64,000 bases of DNA from Trichomonas vaginalis G3 (taxonomy: Eukaryota; Parabasalia; Trichomonadida; Trichomonadidae). The notes under the pieces were generated by a model. That model saw nothing but the letters and a program-made list of their open reading frames with translations, did no database searches and was not told the origin of the DNA. Position numbers and translations under genes: made by a program. The stretch is taken from NCBI RefSeq assembly GCF_026262505.1, contig NC_067204.1:372001-436000 (forward strand), read 5' to 3'. The first letter of the stretch is position 1. Each line of letters starts with the position of its first letter. Below are positions 47,192 to 56,514 of this stretch, piece by piece.

Positions 47192-50100
47192 TTAACCAAC
47201 TCGTATCCAAGCGTGCATTGTTATATAAGGAGGCATATAATCTTTTCCATTACCTGCTGGGTCTGTAATACCAGCTACAACATGTGTATGATTTCCTGCA
47301 GTTCCACAGAAAATACCTGTGCTAACATCTTTGGGGTCATCTGAGATATCATATCTATTCATTCCCCATCTATCCGAACCCGCTGCAAGATTTATATAAC
47401 CTCTTTTTGTTATTGAATGTGAATGGTTTCCTTCCACAGATGTTCTTCCACTGAACCTATGCATATGTGAAGGAAGGTTTTCAATACCTATTTTCTTTGA
47501 ACCTCCCATCTTCATTGACTGCGTATTAGTGTAGAATGGAAAACTGTCAACTATTTCATACCATCTACCACCAAATAAAGTGTTTGGATTTATTGGATTC
47601 ATAGACGTATAAACAGCTCCTATAGGATATATTAAATCATATATGCTCATAACTCTAAACATATTCTAAAGAACTTATGTCATTAAATACCATTTGAATG
47701 TATCTCCCGGATGAAATGTTGCATTTGTTCCACTTTTATAATGTAATGTTAGTTCAATAGAATATCCAAGAAAAATCAAAAGTATCTGGTTGAAGACCTC
47801 TAACAAATCAAATGGAGTTGCTGTTCACCATTTATAATTCTGTTGTAAATGTCATTGTATCTGGTTTCGAAAATTTTTTTGTTAGTTCTGCATCCACATA
47901 AGTTTTGTCTGCTTTCTTATCTAACATTGCTGGTAGTTCATATGCTTCAAAGTTTCTGGCATGATCTTCGATATTCTGCAACTCTTATCTAAATTGTTAA
48001 GAGTATCTTTACACTAGTGCTTGGATTCTCTAAAGGTGCACTTGAACCCAAATCATAGTTCAATATTATGTCGTCTGCTCTAACAGTAGTGAAGGATTTA
48101 TGTGTATGGTTCTTGTCTGCTTTCTTATCTAACATTGCTGGTAGTTCATATGCTTCAAAGTTTCTGGCATGATCTTCGATATTCCTGCAACTCTTATCTA
48201 AATTGTTAAGAGTATCTTTTACACTAGTGCTTGGATTTTCTAATGGTGCACTTGAACCCAAATCATAGTTCAATATTATGTCGTCTGCTCTAACAGTAGT
48301 GAAGGATTTATGTGTATGGTTTTTGTCTGCTTTCTTATCTAACATTGATGGTAGTTCATTTATATCGGAGATATTGTGTTTATGAGATTTCAAAACTTTG
48401 TTCGTTGCGTCAAGTTCATTTTTGTCCGCTTTACTTTTAATAGCATCTTCAAAAGTTATTTTTGACTTAACTCTCAAAGTAAATCTTGGTTCAACTAATA
48501 CACCGTTAACATTGAAAGTAGAGGCATAAATTTCACCGGTATAACCAAATGATTGTGGTGCTATACCTGTGTCATACTGTACAGTACAGTGTATGTCATA
48601 ACCTTTAGCACGAATGTATTTATATCTTCTTTCATTAACATTTTTCGTCTTCACTTCTTCACTTCGTGTTAAATATCCATGGTAGTCCGTTATAATCTGT
48701 TCGTCTGAAGTTATATAATGAACGTGGTTCTTGTCCGCTTTACTATTTAATGTAGCTTGAAGTTCATTTATATCGGAGATATTGTGTTTATGAGATTTCA
48801 AAACTTTCTTCATTGCGTCAAGTTCATTTTTGTCCGCTTTACTATTTAATGTAGCTTGAAGTTCATTTATATCGGAGATATTGTGTTTATGTTCTTTATC
48901 TGCTTTTTCGGCTAATTTCTCTTCTATCTCATTTATTTCAAGTTCATGCCTACCACCACCTCCGAGAAGTATTTTTCTTCAGCTCTTGAAGAACGTCCAC
49001 TTCGCCATCTTTGGTGTCAATAATGAGACTTTGAGTTAAAACCTTTCTGTCTTAATGGATGTTTGTAAAACTTCTTCTTCACCGTGTTCGGGTCATGGTC
49101 GTCATCATATCTTGTGAAATCAGAGATGTTGTCATACATTAAGCATATCTGTTCAAAAGTTCTGCTATTTGAAACTGGAACGAAAGATATACAGAACTTT
49201 CATCATCTCCTAAAGTCAAGTCTGCTTTCTTAAGTATTTCTTGAATGTATGCAATGAGAACAGAGTACCTTGGAAAATATTCGAACAATATTTCATTAGC
49301 TGTTGGTTTTGGTGTTCTTCTGGAGTTTCTGTTGTTTCAGTTCCTTCTGTAGGTTCTGTTGGAGTTTCTGCATCTCTTGACTTCAATGCTCTTGCTCTCA
49401 AAGACCTAAATGTTAGAGCACCAGGTTTTACAAAGGACTTTATAAATGCTTTAATAGTTCCTGGTAAGTTATTGTTAGCATTAAGTAAGTTCCTTATGCT
49501 TCCATCATGTACGTCCATAGCACTATGTAAAAAATCTATACTTTTCTTGTAGTCAGCAATAGACTGACTGTGATTTTTTTAAAGATTTGTCAATACCTTT
49601 AAGCCAATCTTCATGCATGTCTGATACTGAGCCAAGAATATCATTTGCTTCCTTTAGTGTATTTTGTGCTTCTCGTAAAGTATCCAATCCCGTACGTGCA
49701 TTGTTTGCTATACGTCTTACAGTATCTATTTGACTCCTTGTTTCTTGCATCCAACCAGATAAAGTTTTAATAGTATCCGAACCATTTGAAATGAAGTTCA
49801 AAGCATTTTTAACGTCATCTAAAACTTGTTCACCAAGTACTGCCCATATCTTTCCGATTTGGTATTGAAGAACTCCATATGAAGCAGCTGTTAAACCAGT
49901 ATTTATAAGGTCCCATATCCATGATTTAGCAGTTTTTCCATCCTTTCCATCCTTTCCATCCAAACCGTTTCGCCTTGAGGTCCTTGTATTCCTTGTATTC
50001 CTTGTATTCCTTGTATTCCTTGTGGTCCTTGAGGTCCGGTGTCACCCTTCTCTCCTTTCAGTTCATCTTTATGTTCTTATAATATTCTAATGTCATAAGG

Positions 50101-50472
50101 TGTACATCATTACTGCTACCAGCAACGCCGAGAATTTGTTTCTCATTCATGACTAAATTCTTTAGGCATTTAATGTTGTCGTCAAATCGAAAGCTCTTTA
50201 AACAATTCAATGAGAACATTCAGTACTTTCACTAATGAGGCATCTACTGTAGAATTTATAATTGCACCGTTCCATCATTTATGATAGGAACTTTACTTAT
50301 TGTAATGAATGGGTCATTAAGTGTTAAAAGTATCGAAATCAATGACTTTTTTAGTCTTTCCATCGTCAATGACTAAATCATTGCCTTCAATGGTTAAAGT
50401 TGAGTTTTCGTTACTAGTTCATGTGCTCTTCTTGCTTCATTTGTTTCATACGCATATGCAGCAATAGTCATA
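47192..50472 (-). pseudogene. Fibre locus of E2 with collagen-like and tail-collar-type parts, broken
   Basis: From its ATG at 50472 the locus runs through a charged region, a collagen-like Gly-X-Y tract (about 49940-50050, GPQG/GIQG then GKDGKDGK), helical segments, and stalk repeats (HKHNISDINEL, ADKNHTHKSF) with the RADDIILN module twice. It ends in a gp10/tail-collar-type tip (LIYPIGAVYTSMNP, ENLPSHMH, DYMPPYITMHAWIRVG). About six or more breaks. It may represent more than one gene. Attachment to host cells is the likely role. Confidence 0.7.
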
Positions 50473-50488
50473 TTTTAATAAGAATAAA

Positions 50489-51244
50489 ATGTTGTTCTAT
50501 TTGCAAAGTACAGACCCAAACGAATATGGAACAGTAAAGCTTCAAACAAACTTAGGTCTTCAGAATGAAGCGCTTGCTTTCAGAGTTGTTGACTTTAATA
50601 CTATCGCAACTTTTGTCATAACAGATGAAACAGATTTCATAGAGATTGAAATAGATGACAAAAGAAGTGTTATAACATTTCCTAACAGAGCCGAGTACAG
50701 AATAGATAAAATTGCTGGAGTCATAGATACTCTCATAAATGAAGAAACTATTGGCAACATAGATGTCGAACTCTCTTCTGAGGGAACATTGAAGTTCAGT
50801 AGCAAGAAAGAGTTCAAGATAACACGAATGAGTCATAGAGTTCAATTGCTTCTGGGAGCATACCATATGCAACTACCTTTGAAAAGTGTTGACAAAACGA
50901 TTGAGATGAAATCTGTTCCATACGTATGTTATGGCAATTGTTTATACATTGAGTCTAAAATAGCTAATGTCACAGGCATTTCAGGAGTTAATAGTAAAGG
51001 TTCAGTAGAATATAAGTCTTTCTGTTATGAAGTAAATTCAATGTTCATTCCAAACGTTCCTGTCATAGTAACTCATTTAGGTAAATGGGTTCGCATTAGC
51101 CCTCACAATTTGAAAGATATGCAATTCAGACTAGTTGACTTTCAGGGCGAGCCGGTAGAACTGAAGGCACCAGTGCGAATGACTGTTGAAGTTGACTTTT
51201 TAGAAAAATTAAATGCAACAGCTTACAAGAGAACTCAGAGCTAA
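50489..51244 (+). CDS. Minor-capsid-like protein, 251 aa
   Basis: It is a beta-rich protein whose late part (YGNCLYIESKI, then MFIPNVPVIVTHLGKWVRISPHNL and MQFRLVDFQGEPVEL) parallels the E1 gene at 14656-15369. An ATTTTAATAAGAATAAA leader precedes the ATG. A jelly-roll minor capsid/penton role is inferred. It appears whole. Confidence 0.6.
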   Translation: MLFYLQSTDPNEYGTVKLQTNLGLQNEALAFRVVDFNTIATFVITDETDFIEIEIDDKRSVITFPNRAEYRIDKIAGVIDTLINEETIGNIDVELSSEGTLKFSSKKEFKITRMSHRVQLLLGAYHMQLPLKSVDKTIEMKSVPYVCYGNCLYIESKIANVTGISGVNSKGSVEYKSFCYEVNSMFIPNVPVIVTHLGKWVRISPHNLKDMQFRLVDFQGEPVELKAPVRMTVEVDFLEKLNATAYKRTQS

Positions 51245-51275
51245 AAATATAAAGTATGAATTTATGTATTAGGTC

Positions 51276-51449
51276 ATGAACTTTTGTTTGCTGTTTGATG
51301 AAACAAATGAGTTAGTTATGTCAGTCAAGAGAACAGAAAAATATTGTGTTAGTGAAAACTGCACCAAGTCAATAAGATTAGGTTTGCATTATGAAGATGA
51401 GTTCGATACTGTTGAAGAAGTTTTGGATAGATATTACAAATTGCTTTAA
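51276..51449 (+). CDS. Small hypothetical protein, 57 aa
   Basis: The ORF MNFCLLFDETNELVMSVKRT ends EEVLDRYYKLL. Its plan resembles that of the small gene at 54292 (MSLFLKVIHDEITVVEDVS). It follows the minor-capsid-like gene and touches the 3' end of the convergent gene. Confidence 0.5.
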   Translation: MNFCLLFDETNELVMSVKRTEKYCVSENCTKSIRLGLHYEDEFDTVEEVLDRYYKLL

Positions 51450-52087
51450 TTTACTAAAACATATTTCAAACAAAGCTTATAGTAAGTAGATAGTTTTGTA
51501 TACTCGTTTGAATATTTATACTTAAACTCAACTCCTGGAGTACCTGGTGTTTCAATGATGCGGATGTTACCTATTTTCATGAATAGTGGAGTTTGACCAC
51601 AGCATTCGATTTCAGGGTCGAGATAGTCAATGACACATTGTTTCCCTGTTATTCGTGATATAACATTTTCAAGGTCCTCCTTTGTTAGAATTATTTGGTT
51701 CTTGCTTATAAGATTTGTCAAAAGCTTCTTATCGTCTTTGAGTAAGATAGTTTGGTATAACTGAAGAAGGTAATGGTCTACGTTATCTGAAGGATTTGTT
51801 TGAACATTTGTGTAAGGGTTGTCGTTGGCTTCTCTTGAAAGAATTTGGTCTAATGGTGGATACTCTAACTTAACATCTGATGTAGCGTTAGCGTTTGAAG
51901 CTGAGTTTAAATTCACGGCGCCATGCTCCAAGACCGAAGGTCCCGACTTAAGTTCTGGTTCTTTTTCTTTCAAACACTCCGAACTATAGTTCTTTATGAC
52001 AATATTGTTTGTCGTTCGTGAGTCAACATTTGATGTTGGTTCAATTGGAACATTAACGGCACCAGCTAAGATGGATTTGCTTCTCAT
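51446..52087 (-). CDS. Virion-type protein, 213 aa
   Basis: The N-terminal half is low-complexity, disordered-looking sequence. The C-terminal half has a helical region (LLQLYQTILLKDDKKLLTNL, LTKEDLENVISRITGKQC) and the PEIECCGQTPLFMKIGNI block shared with 14074-14651 of E1. A TTTTTATTCTATATGAA leader precedes the ATG. It appears whole; the function is not known. Confidence 0.65.
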   Translation of the reverse strand: MRSKSILAGAVNVPIEPTSNVDSRTTNNIVIKNYSSECLKEKEPELKSGPSVLEHGAVNLNSASNANATSDVKLEYPPLDQILSREANDNPYTNVQTNPSDNVDHYLLQLYQTILLKDDKKLLTNLISKNQIILTKEDLENVISRITGKQCVIDYLDPEIECCGQTPLFMKIGNIRIIETPGTPGVEFKYKYSNEYTKLSTYYKLCLKYVLVN

Positions 52088-52112
52088 TTCATATAGAATA
52101 AAAACCTTTTAT

Positions 52113-52512
52113 ATGTATGAAATGAACAATATACTCGACAAGGGTTTGAATGTAAAGCTAACGAATGAAAATATTGTTGAATTCACTGAGACAGGTGCTG
52201 TGTATAAAGATGTAGAACTACTGAACAAAAGAGCTAAGGGAAGAAGCAGGAACATGAACAAAGGGTGGAAGCCTATAAAAATTTATGTCAATGATGGCTC
52301 AGGAGTTCAAACTAAAGTATGCAGAAAGTTATAGAGTTTATGCTCTCAAAGGTGAAAAGCCTTCATTTAAGAACAGCTATTCTAACGCATATCCTCAAAA
52401 GTTAACGGATGGAGAAGTGGATGATATGAATGACAGCAAAAATATTAACAGAAATGGCGACAGAGATGCATGGAATTTGTTTACCATCAGTCAATTGAAG
52501 GTTAAACTTTAA
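52113..52512 (+). pseudogene. Hypothetical small protein, probably broken
   Basis: It starts MYEMNNILDKGLNVKLTN and continues with a basic segment (KRAKGRSRNMNKGWKPIKIY), then sequence ending LFTISQLKVKL. About one break. I do not recognise it. It is divergent from the 213-aa gene. Confidence 0.45.
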
Positions 52513-53393
52513 AACAATGTTGGTCGTTCCCATGGAATATTTTTGACTTTAATGGTATTAGTCATGATATGAATCTCAAGGTATGAACGAGGAGAGATGA
52601 GAGACTTATATGCTTCCCAAATTTCTTCAAAAGGTAATGTTATACCTGACTGTTTCCAAATGAGTTCAATGTCATAGCGTGAGAAACCTTGAAAGATAAC
52701 GAAGTCAGTTATGAGACGCTTTATGTTTAAAGCAAGAAAACGCCATGTTTGCATAAGTATTGCTACAGTTAAATGGTAATGTCTGACTTTAGTAATGATG
52801 TTAGCTAATGGTGAGTCAGGCTTTGACACTAAACCTTTTCCGGCGAAGTCGTCACAAACGAGCAGAGTGTTTGAAGGATACTTTTTGAAGGGGTATTTTG
52901 AAAGTTTTGACAGAATGTAGTTTGTAAGTCGTTTCATATCGTAAACTCCTGAGTATTGACGTAAGTGGTGTTTGTCAATAATTCTTTCCATCTCCTCAGA
53001 AGTCTTTTGCATTCCTGACTGTATAAATTCAACGATAGCATAATATTTCCTCTTACGTCGAATGTAACGTTGAAGAAATTCAATGAGTTCACTGTCTGGA
53101 ACTTTAACGACAGAGGCTTGAACTTTTGACATAAATGTTTTCGCTGTTGAGTCCATAGAGTCTGAAGTTGCTGATATAATGATTTGGTCATAATATGAAT
53201 CTTGACCTAAATTCTGTTATGATATATGACGAATGAGGTTAAATGTCTTACCTGAACCCATCTTTCCACAATAGAAATACACACCATTTGAACAGAACTC
53301 ATAGTCCTTACTGAAAGGAAGAATGAGAGAAGAGTTAAGTTTGTCTGTAGTTTCATTCATGTCTTCATCTACGTCATGTATTAAATGCTTCAT
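52509..53393 (-). pseudogene. DNA-packaging ATPase (FtsK/HerA type), E2 copy, broken
   Basis: Walker A (CGKMGSGKTFN) is near the N-terminus and Walker B is LLVCDDFAGKG. A VAILMQTWR sensor segment and IEIHIM-type ending match the E1 ATPase at 17677-18552 in layout. About one break. It is divergent from the 293-aa gene across 16 bp. Confidence 0.75.
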
Positions 53394-53409
53394 TTTATCT
53401 CCATTAAAA
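53394..53409. promoter_or_regulatory. 16 bp divergent spacer between ATPase and minor-capsid-like genes
   Basis: It reads TTTTATCTCCATTAAAA, with A/T-rich motifs usable on both strands. This is the same style as the other divergent spacers. Confidence 0.45.
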
Positions 53410-54291
53410 ATGCAAGTCAGAAATATTCAGAACATAGCACCGAGTCTAACTGACAAGAGTATAAAGATATACTATGAACATGTTATGATGAAACCAACCA
53501 AAATTCAAGAAAGTCAGTATACTTATGAATATCCAAGACACTGGGTAGAGTATGTAGGAGGTGAGAAAGCTATTGAAATCAGACAGGTTCGAAGTATTCC
53601 AGCAGGAAGAACAATATTATTGAAGAACTTTAATGTTTTGAGGTATAATGATGAAACAAAGAAGCAAGATAGTTTCCCTGTTGCTGTGTATGTGAACTTA
53701 GATACAGGAGATGACATGAAAGTTTTTAATACAAAGCTTCAAACGGTAGTGAGAGAACAACTGACTGCGGAAGGACATCCATTACCTTCAGAAGTTACCA
53801 TAGCATATAATTTTGAAACAAATGCAATAGATTTTAAAATCGTCTCTGCAAAGAAGTCAGGTTTTACATTTAATGAAGCAGATGTGTATTCGAATGAAAA
53901 CTTCAAAGCTATTGCATGGTTAGATAATGACGATTGCTTTAAGAAAATATTTAAATACAGTGACTCAACGATGTCAATAGATGACCTTCGTGGAATGTTA
54001 CCATCGACATTTACAGTAGAAGGTTCAGCAGGATTGCTTACAAGATTGTCAATTGGTGGTATTTGGTCTCGTGAGAACATTGTTATAAAATCCAGTATAA
54101 GTGAATTTGCTGAAGAATCTATATTATGTCTTTCAAACTATATGTATTTGCCGCCGAAGCATTATAGTATAACAAACTTTGTCAGTAAGTTTAATATAAG
54201 ACTTGTTGAACCTTCTTCAATGAAAGATGTTGTGCTACCCAAAGACGGAAAGGATGGACTCATTATTGAAATGATTTTAATTGCATATTAA
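53410..54291 (+). CDS. Minor-capsid-like protein, 293 aa
   Basis: The N-terminal block TYEYPRHWVEYVGGEKAIEIRQVRSI matches RFDYPLRWL..PSVTKAIGFRRMKF of the E0/E1/E3 gene. The C-terminal block (NIVIKSSISEFAEESILCLSNYMYLPP then DGLIIEMILIAY) matches its IIVHASFSGAQNSFLCLANDF...YLELSFIY. The two are therefore homologues with a variable middle. A minor capsid/penton role is inferred. It appears whole. Confidence 0.7.
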   Translation: MQVRNIQNIAPSLTDKSIKIYYEHVMMKPTKIQESQYTYEYPRHWVEYVGGEKAIEIRQVRSIPAGRTILLKNFNVLRYNDETKKQDSFPVAVYVNLDTGDDMKVFNTKLQTVVREQLTAEGHPLPSEVTIAYNFETNAIDFKIVSAKKSGFTFNEADVYSNENFKAIAWLDNDDCFKKIFKYSDSTMSIDDLRGMLPSTFTVEGSAGLLTRLSIGGIWSRENIVIKSSISEFAEESILCLSNYMYLPPKHYSITNFVSKFNIRLVEPSSMKDVVLPKDGKDGLIIEMILIAY

Positions 54292-54516
54292 ATGAGCTTG
54301 TTCTTGAAGGTCATTCATGATGAAATAACTGTTGTAGAAGATGTTAGCAATTGTTCGGACATTTTGAAGCGTATAGATGATATAAGATAGAAGTTAGATA
54401 GACCGCAAAGCGGTGAAGGCGAAGCCCGTGAGAATGTTTATGTTTCATTGACTTTCTCCAGTAACGAGAACTTTTATGAGATAATATTGAAGAGAGATGA
54501 TTTTAATATGGTGTAA
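54292..54516 (+). pseudogene. Small hypothetical gene containing a palindromic element
   Basis: It begins MSLFLKVIHDEITVVEDVS, one base after the stop of the 293-aa gene, and ends FYEIILKRDDFNMV. Palindromic element copy 3 lies in its middle in frame. About one break. The function is unknown. Confidence 0.45.
54403..54432 (+). repeat. Small palindromic element copy 3, inside a small gene
   Basis: CCGCAAAGCGG followed by GGCGAAGCCC. It is read as PQSGEGEA in the gene's frame, matching PQRGEDEV of copy 2. Confidence 0.65.
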
Positions 54517-55044
54517 ATGGTAGCTTGGGCAGCTTTAGGCGCAATGGGAACAAAAGCATTAGCATTTGGAGCAAAAGCACTTGGAGCTTATGACGCAGTA
54601 AATAAAATGAGTGGAGGAAGGGTTTCGAAGACATTAGACGCAAATAAAGGAAAGATTGGAGGCTGGGTTGCAAAGAAGTTAAGATTAAATAAAATAGGGC
54701 TCATAAATAAAGCATCCAATTTGGTTGCGACTGAGTCAGAAAATGCTTTAGGAAAGGACGATGAGTTTGCAAAACACGCAAAAGACTTTAATGACCAGAT
54801 GAAAGGTGAAACAATGCATTTAAATAGATTCGATGGAACTAAAGAAAATGTTTCTTCTCCACCAGTAGTTCTTCCGTATGGTCCCTATGGAATGTATGGA
54901 AACCCTTACGAAAGACCATTTGACCCATTGACTGGTGGAAGTAACTGGTATCATTACGGACGAAGAAGAAAGACAGTTAAGCTGGAGACAGATGTGAAGA
55001 AAGCAACTAAAAAGAAACCAAGGAAGAGAGTTATAAAACAATGA
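54517..55044 (+). CDS. Glycine/alanine-rich basic virion-type protein, 175 aa
   Basis: The N-terminal 30 residues are hydrophobic and G/A-rich (MVAWAALGAMGTKALAFGAK). A middle PYGPYGMYGNPYERPFDP segment and a very basic end (RRRKTVKLETD, KKPRKRVIKQ) follow. This suggests a membrane- or DNA-contacting virion protein. Its last codons run into the inner edge of the right terminal repeat. Confidence 0.6.
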   Translation: MVAWAALGAMGTKALAFGAKALGAYDAVNKMSGGRVSKTLDANKGKIGGWVAKKLRLNKIGLINKASNLVATESENALGKDDEFAKHAKDFNDQMKGETMHLNRFDGTKENVSSPPVVLPYGPYGMYGNPYERPFDPLTGGSNWYHYGRRRKTVKLETDVKKATKKKPRKRVIKQ

Positions 55045-55732
55045 ATTCAACAGGGTGAAAAAACAGGTGAAAAAAGAGGTGAGATCTCACCAATTCACCT
55101 AAATTTAAATGGATGTTTTCATACGTGTGAGGGTGGTGATATCATTTATTTTTAAGTTTATTTTTTATTTTATTTTTATATAAATGACGAAAACTATTGA
55201 GATAACAAACTACAACGGTCATGAGTTCAAGAATTTGTTCTTCGTTCCTCGTGAAAATACATTCTATCAGATACGAGGGAGAAAGGGTAAAGTTAGTTTG
55301 AGCGTTTATGAAGGAATGAAGAATGGAAAGTTTATACAAGCATACGATACAAACGGTAAACGTGTTTCATTAGCTTTGTCAAAACTTACAGGTATAAACT
55401 ATGACAGTGATTTTGACCTATATGAAGAAGAAAGTGAGTCAGAAGATTATGAGCTGTTATGTGAAGCACAGCAATGGGAGGAGTTGCAATACTTTTGTAA
55501 GTGAGAACATTAGTGGGAACGTTAGTGAGAACGTTTATTTTTTCATTAGTGACGTCGTTAGCGATGTCGTTAGTGAGGTGAAGTGGTTGGCGGCTTTGTA
55601 AATATTTAAGGTTAAGTTAGTGTTGTCGTTTGTGTTGTAAAATATACGTTAACAGTTTTGTAAAGTGTCAAAACCGCTAAGTGGTGTATGGAGGCGCGCA
55701 GTGCCTCAGTACACGACTTACCCATACTAACT
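55027..55732 (-). repeat. E2 right terminal inverted repeat (about 706 bp)
   Basis: It is the reverse complement of 8606-8622 plus 32359-33046, with only a few small differences. It ends CCCATACTAACT and is followed by the AATAT duplication. Confidence 0.92.
55184..55504 (+). CDS. Small protein in the E2 terminal repeat, right copy, 106 aa
   Basis: This is the second copy of the gene at 32574-32888, almost identical. The conserved pattern (IEITNYNGHEF, FYQIRGRKGKVSL, DTNGKRVSLALSKL) matches the HNH C-terminal domain. A TTTTTATATAA leader precedes the ATG. Confidence 0.68.
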   Translation: MTKTIEITNYNGHEFKNLFFVPRENTFYQIRGRKGKVSLSVYEGMKNGKFIQAYDTNGKRVSLALSKLTGINYDSDFDLYEEESESEDYELLCEAQQWEELQYFCK

Positions 55733-55737
55733 AATAT
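55733..55737. other. Right copy of E2 target-site duplication (AATAT)
   Basis: It pairs with 8601-8605. Confidence 0.9.
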
Positions 55738-56491
55738 TGCTCAAAATCCCGATTGTGAGAAAGAAAAAGAAGAAATTGCAAAAGAATTTGAAAATATAGA
55801 AGATTTGACAAAAGATCAAATTTTTGACAATTTACAAAAAATAAAGCATCATCAAGTGGAAAAATTTATGATGGAATCAGGTTTATCTTCAAAAAGAGAT
55901 TACAAACCAGCAGATCCACCTACCAAATATCGTGCCATATCAAAGAATTTGATATGGCACTGCGATATTCATTACCTTCACGGTAATGTTTCTTTTCCAT
56001 TTTTTGCCATATTGGATGATATGACACGTAAAGTTCTCAAAACTAAATTATTGAAAAACAAGTCTTCCAACTCAACAGCGAAGGTTTTAAGAAAACTTTT
56101 AGAGGAGTTTATTCCTTACTGCATCTGGACCGATAACGGCGGTGAAAACCGCGGTGAATTCGGCCAGATTATGCAGGAAAACGTAATAGTTTGGAAGCAC
56201 AACTTGCCGTATATGCCAAGACAGAACGGCAAGGTGGAGCGCCTGTGGCCAAGCTGAGAAAAGTTTTTGCCAGACGAGTTGGATGATATTCAACAAATCA
56301 AGGACTCAGTTCAGCAGTTCATTGAAAAATACAACAATACACCACATTTATCTCTCGATATTAATCCAAAAACGAATAGTAATTAGACTCCTAACGAATT
56401 ATTCGAAGTTTCAAAATTTTGGTACGAGCCAGAAATGCAAAAATGGGAGTTATATATCAAAGACGAATGGGTCTTAGCAAAATTTGAATAA
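55733..56491 (+). pseudogene. Transposase, C-terminal DDE domain part
   Basis: This continues the gene begun at 8298. After a helical linker it has an rve-type core: W-H-C-D-I-H-Y (first Asp), FAILDDMTRKVL, CIWTDNGGEN (second Asp) and NGKVERLW (Glu, 34 residues after the second Asp), then NNTPHLSLDI. Two in-frame stop codons lie in the 3' third (TGA at 56255-56257 and a TAG about 130 bases later), so the source copy was already inactive or nearly so. The final stop is TAA at 56489-56491. Confidence 0.82.
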
Positions 56492-56514
56492 TTACATCAT
56501 TTTAAATGACCACT

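Larger units (their letters stand above)
8606..55732 (+). mobile_element. Maverick/Polinton E2, family II (own sequence 8606-8622 and 32354-55732)
   Basis: E2 is about 23.4 kb of its own sequence, bounded by inverted repeats of about 706 bp beginning 5'-AG and ending CT-3', as in Polintons. It carries major capsid, several minor-capsid-like genes, packaging ATPase, protein-primed PolB, integrase, fibre, KilA-N and HNH genes. It is interrupted near its left tip by E1. The terminal repeats are nearly identical, so insertion is recent. Several genes are whole, while PolB, fibre, ATPase and a few others are broken (roughly a dozen or more breaks in all). Confidence 0.9.

Noticed and set aside
8605-55732. 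The 18 bp inverted match at both edges taken as an inversion breakpoint or as a failed target duplication
   Set aside because: It is fully explained as the outer end of the E2 terminal repeat, with E1 inserted 17 bp from the left tip. The true duplication AATAT lies just outside.
8623-55732. One giant 47 kb element
   Set aside because: Two different sets of terminal inverted repeats, two integrases, two capsid genes and two target duplications show two nested elements.
55733-56491. Transposase half read as a third Maverick integrase
   Set aside because: Its core is IS481/IS3-like, its frame joins the N-terminal half at 8298-8605, and it lies within its own long inverted repeats.
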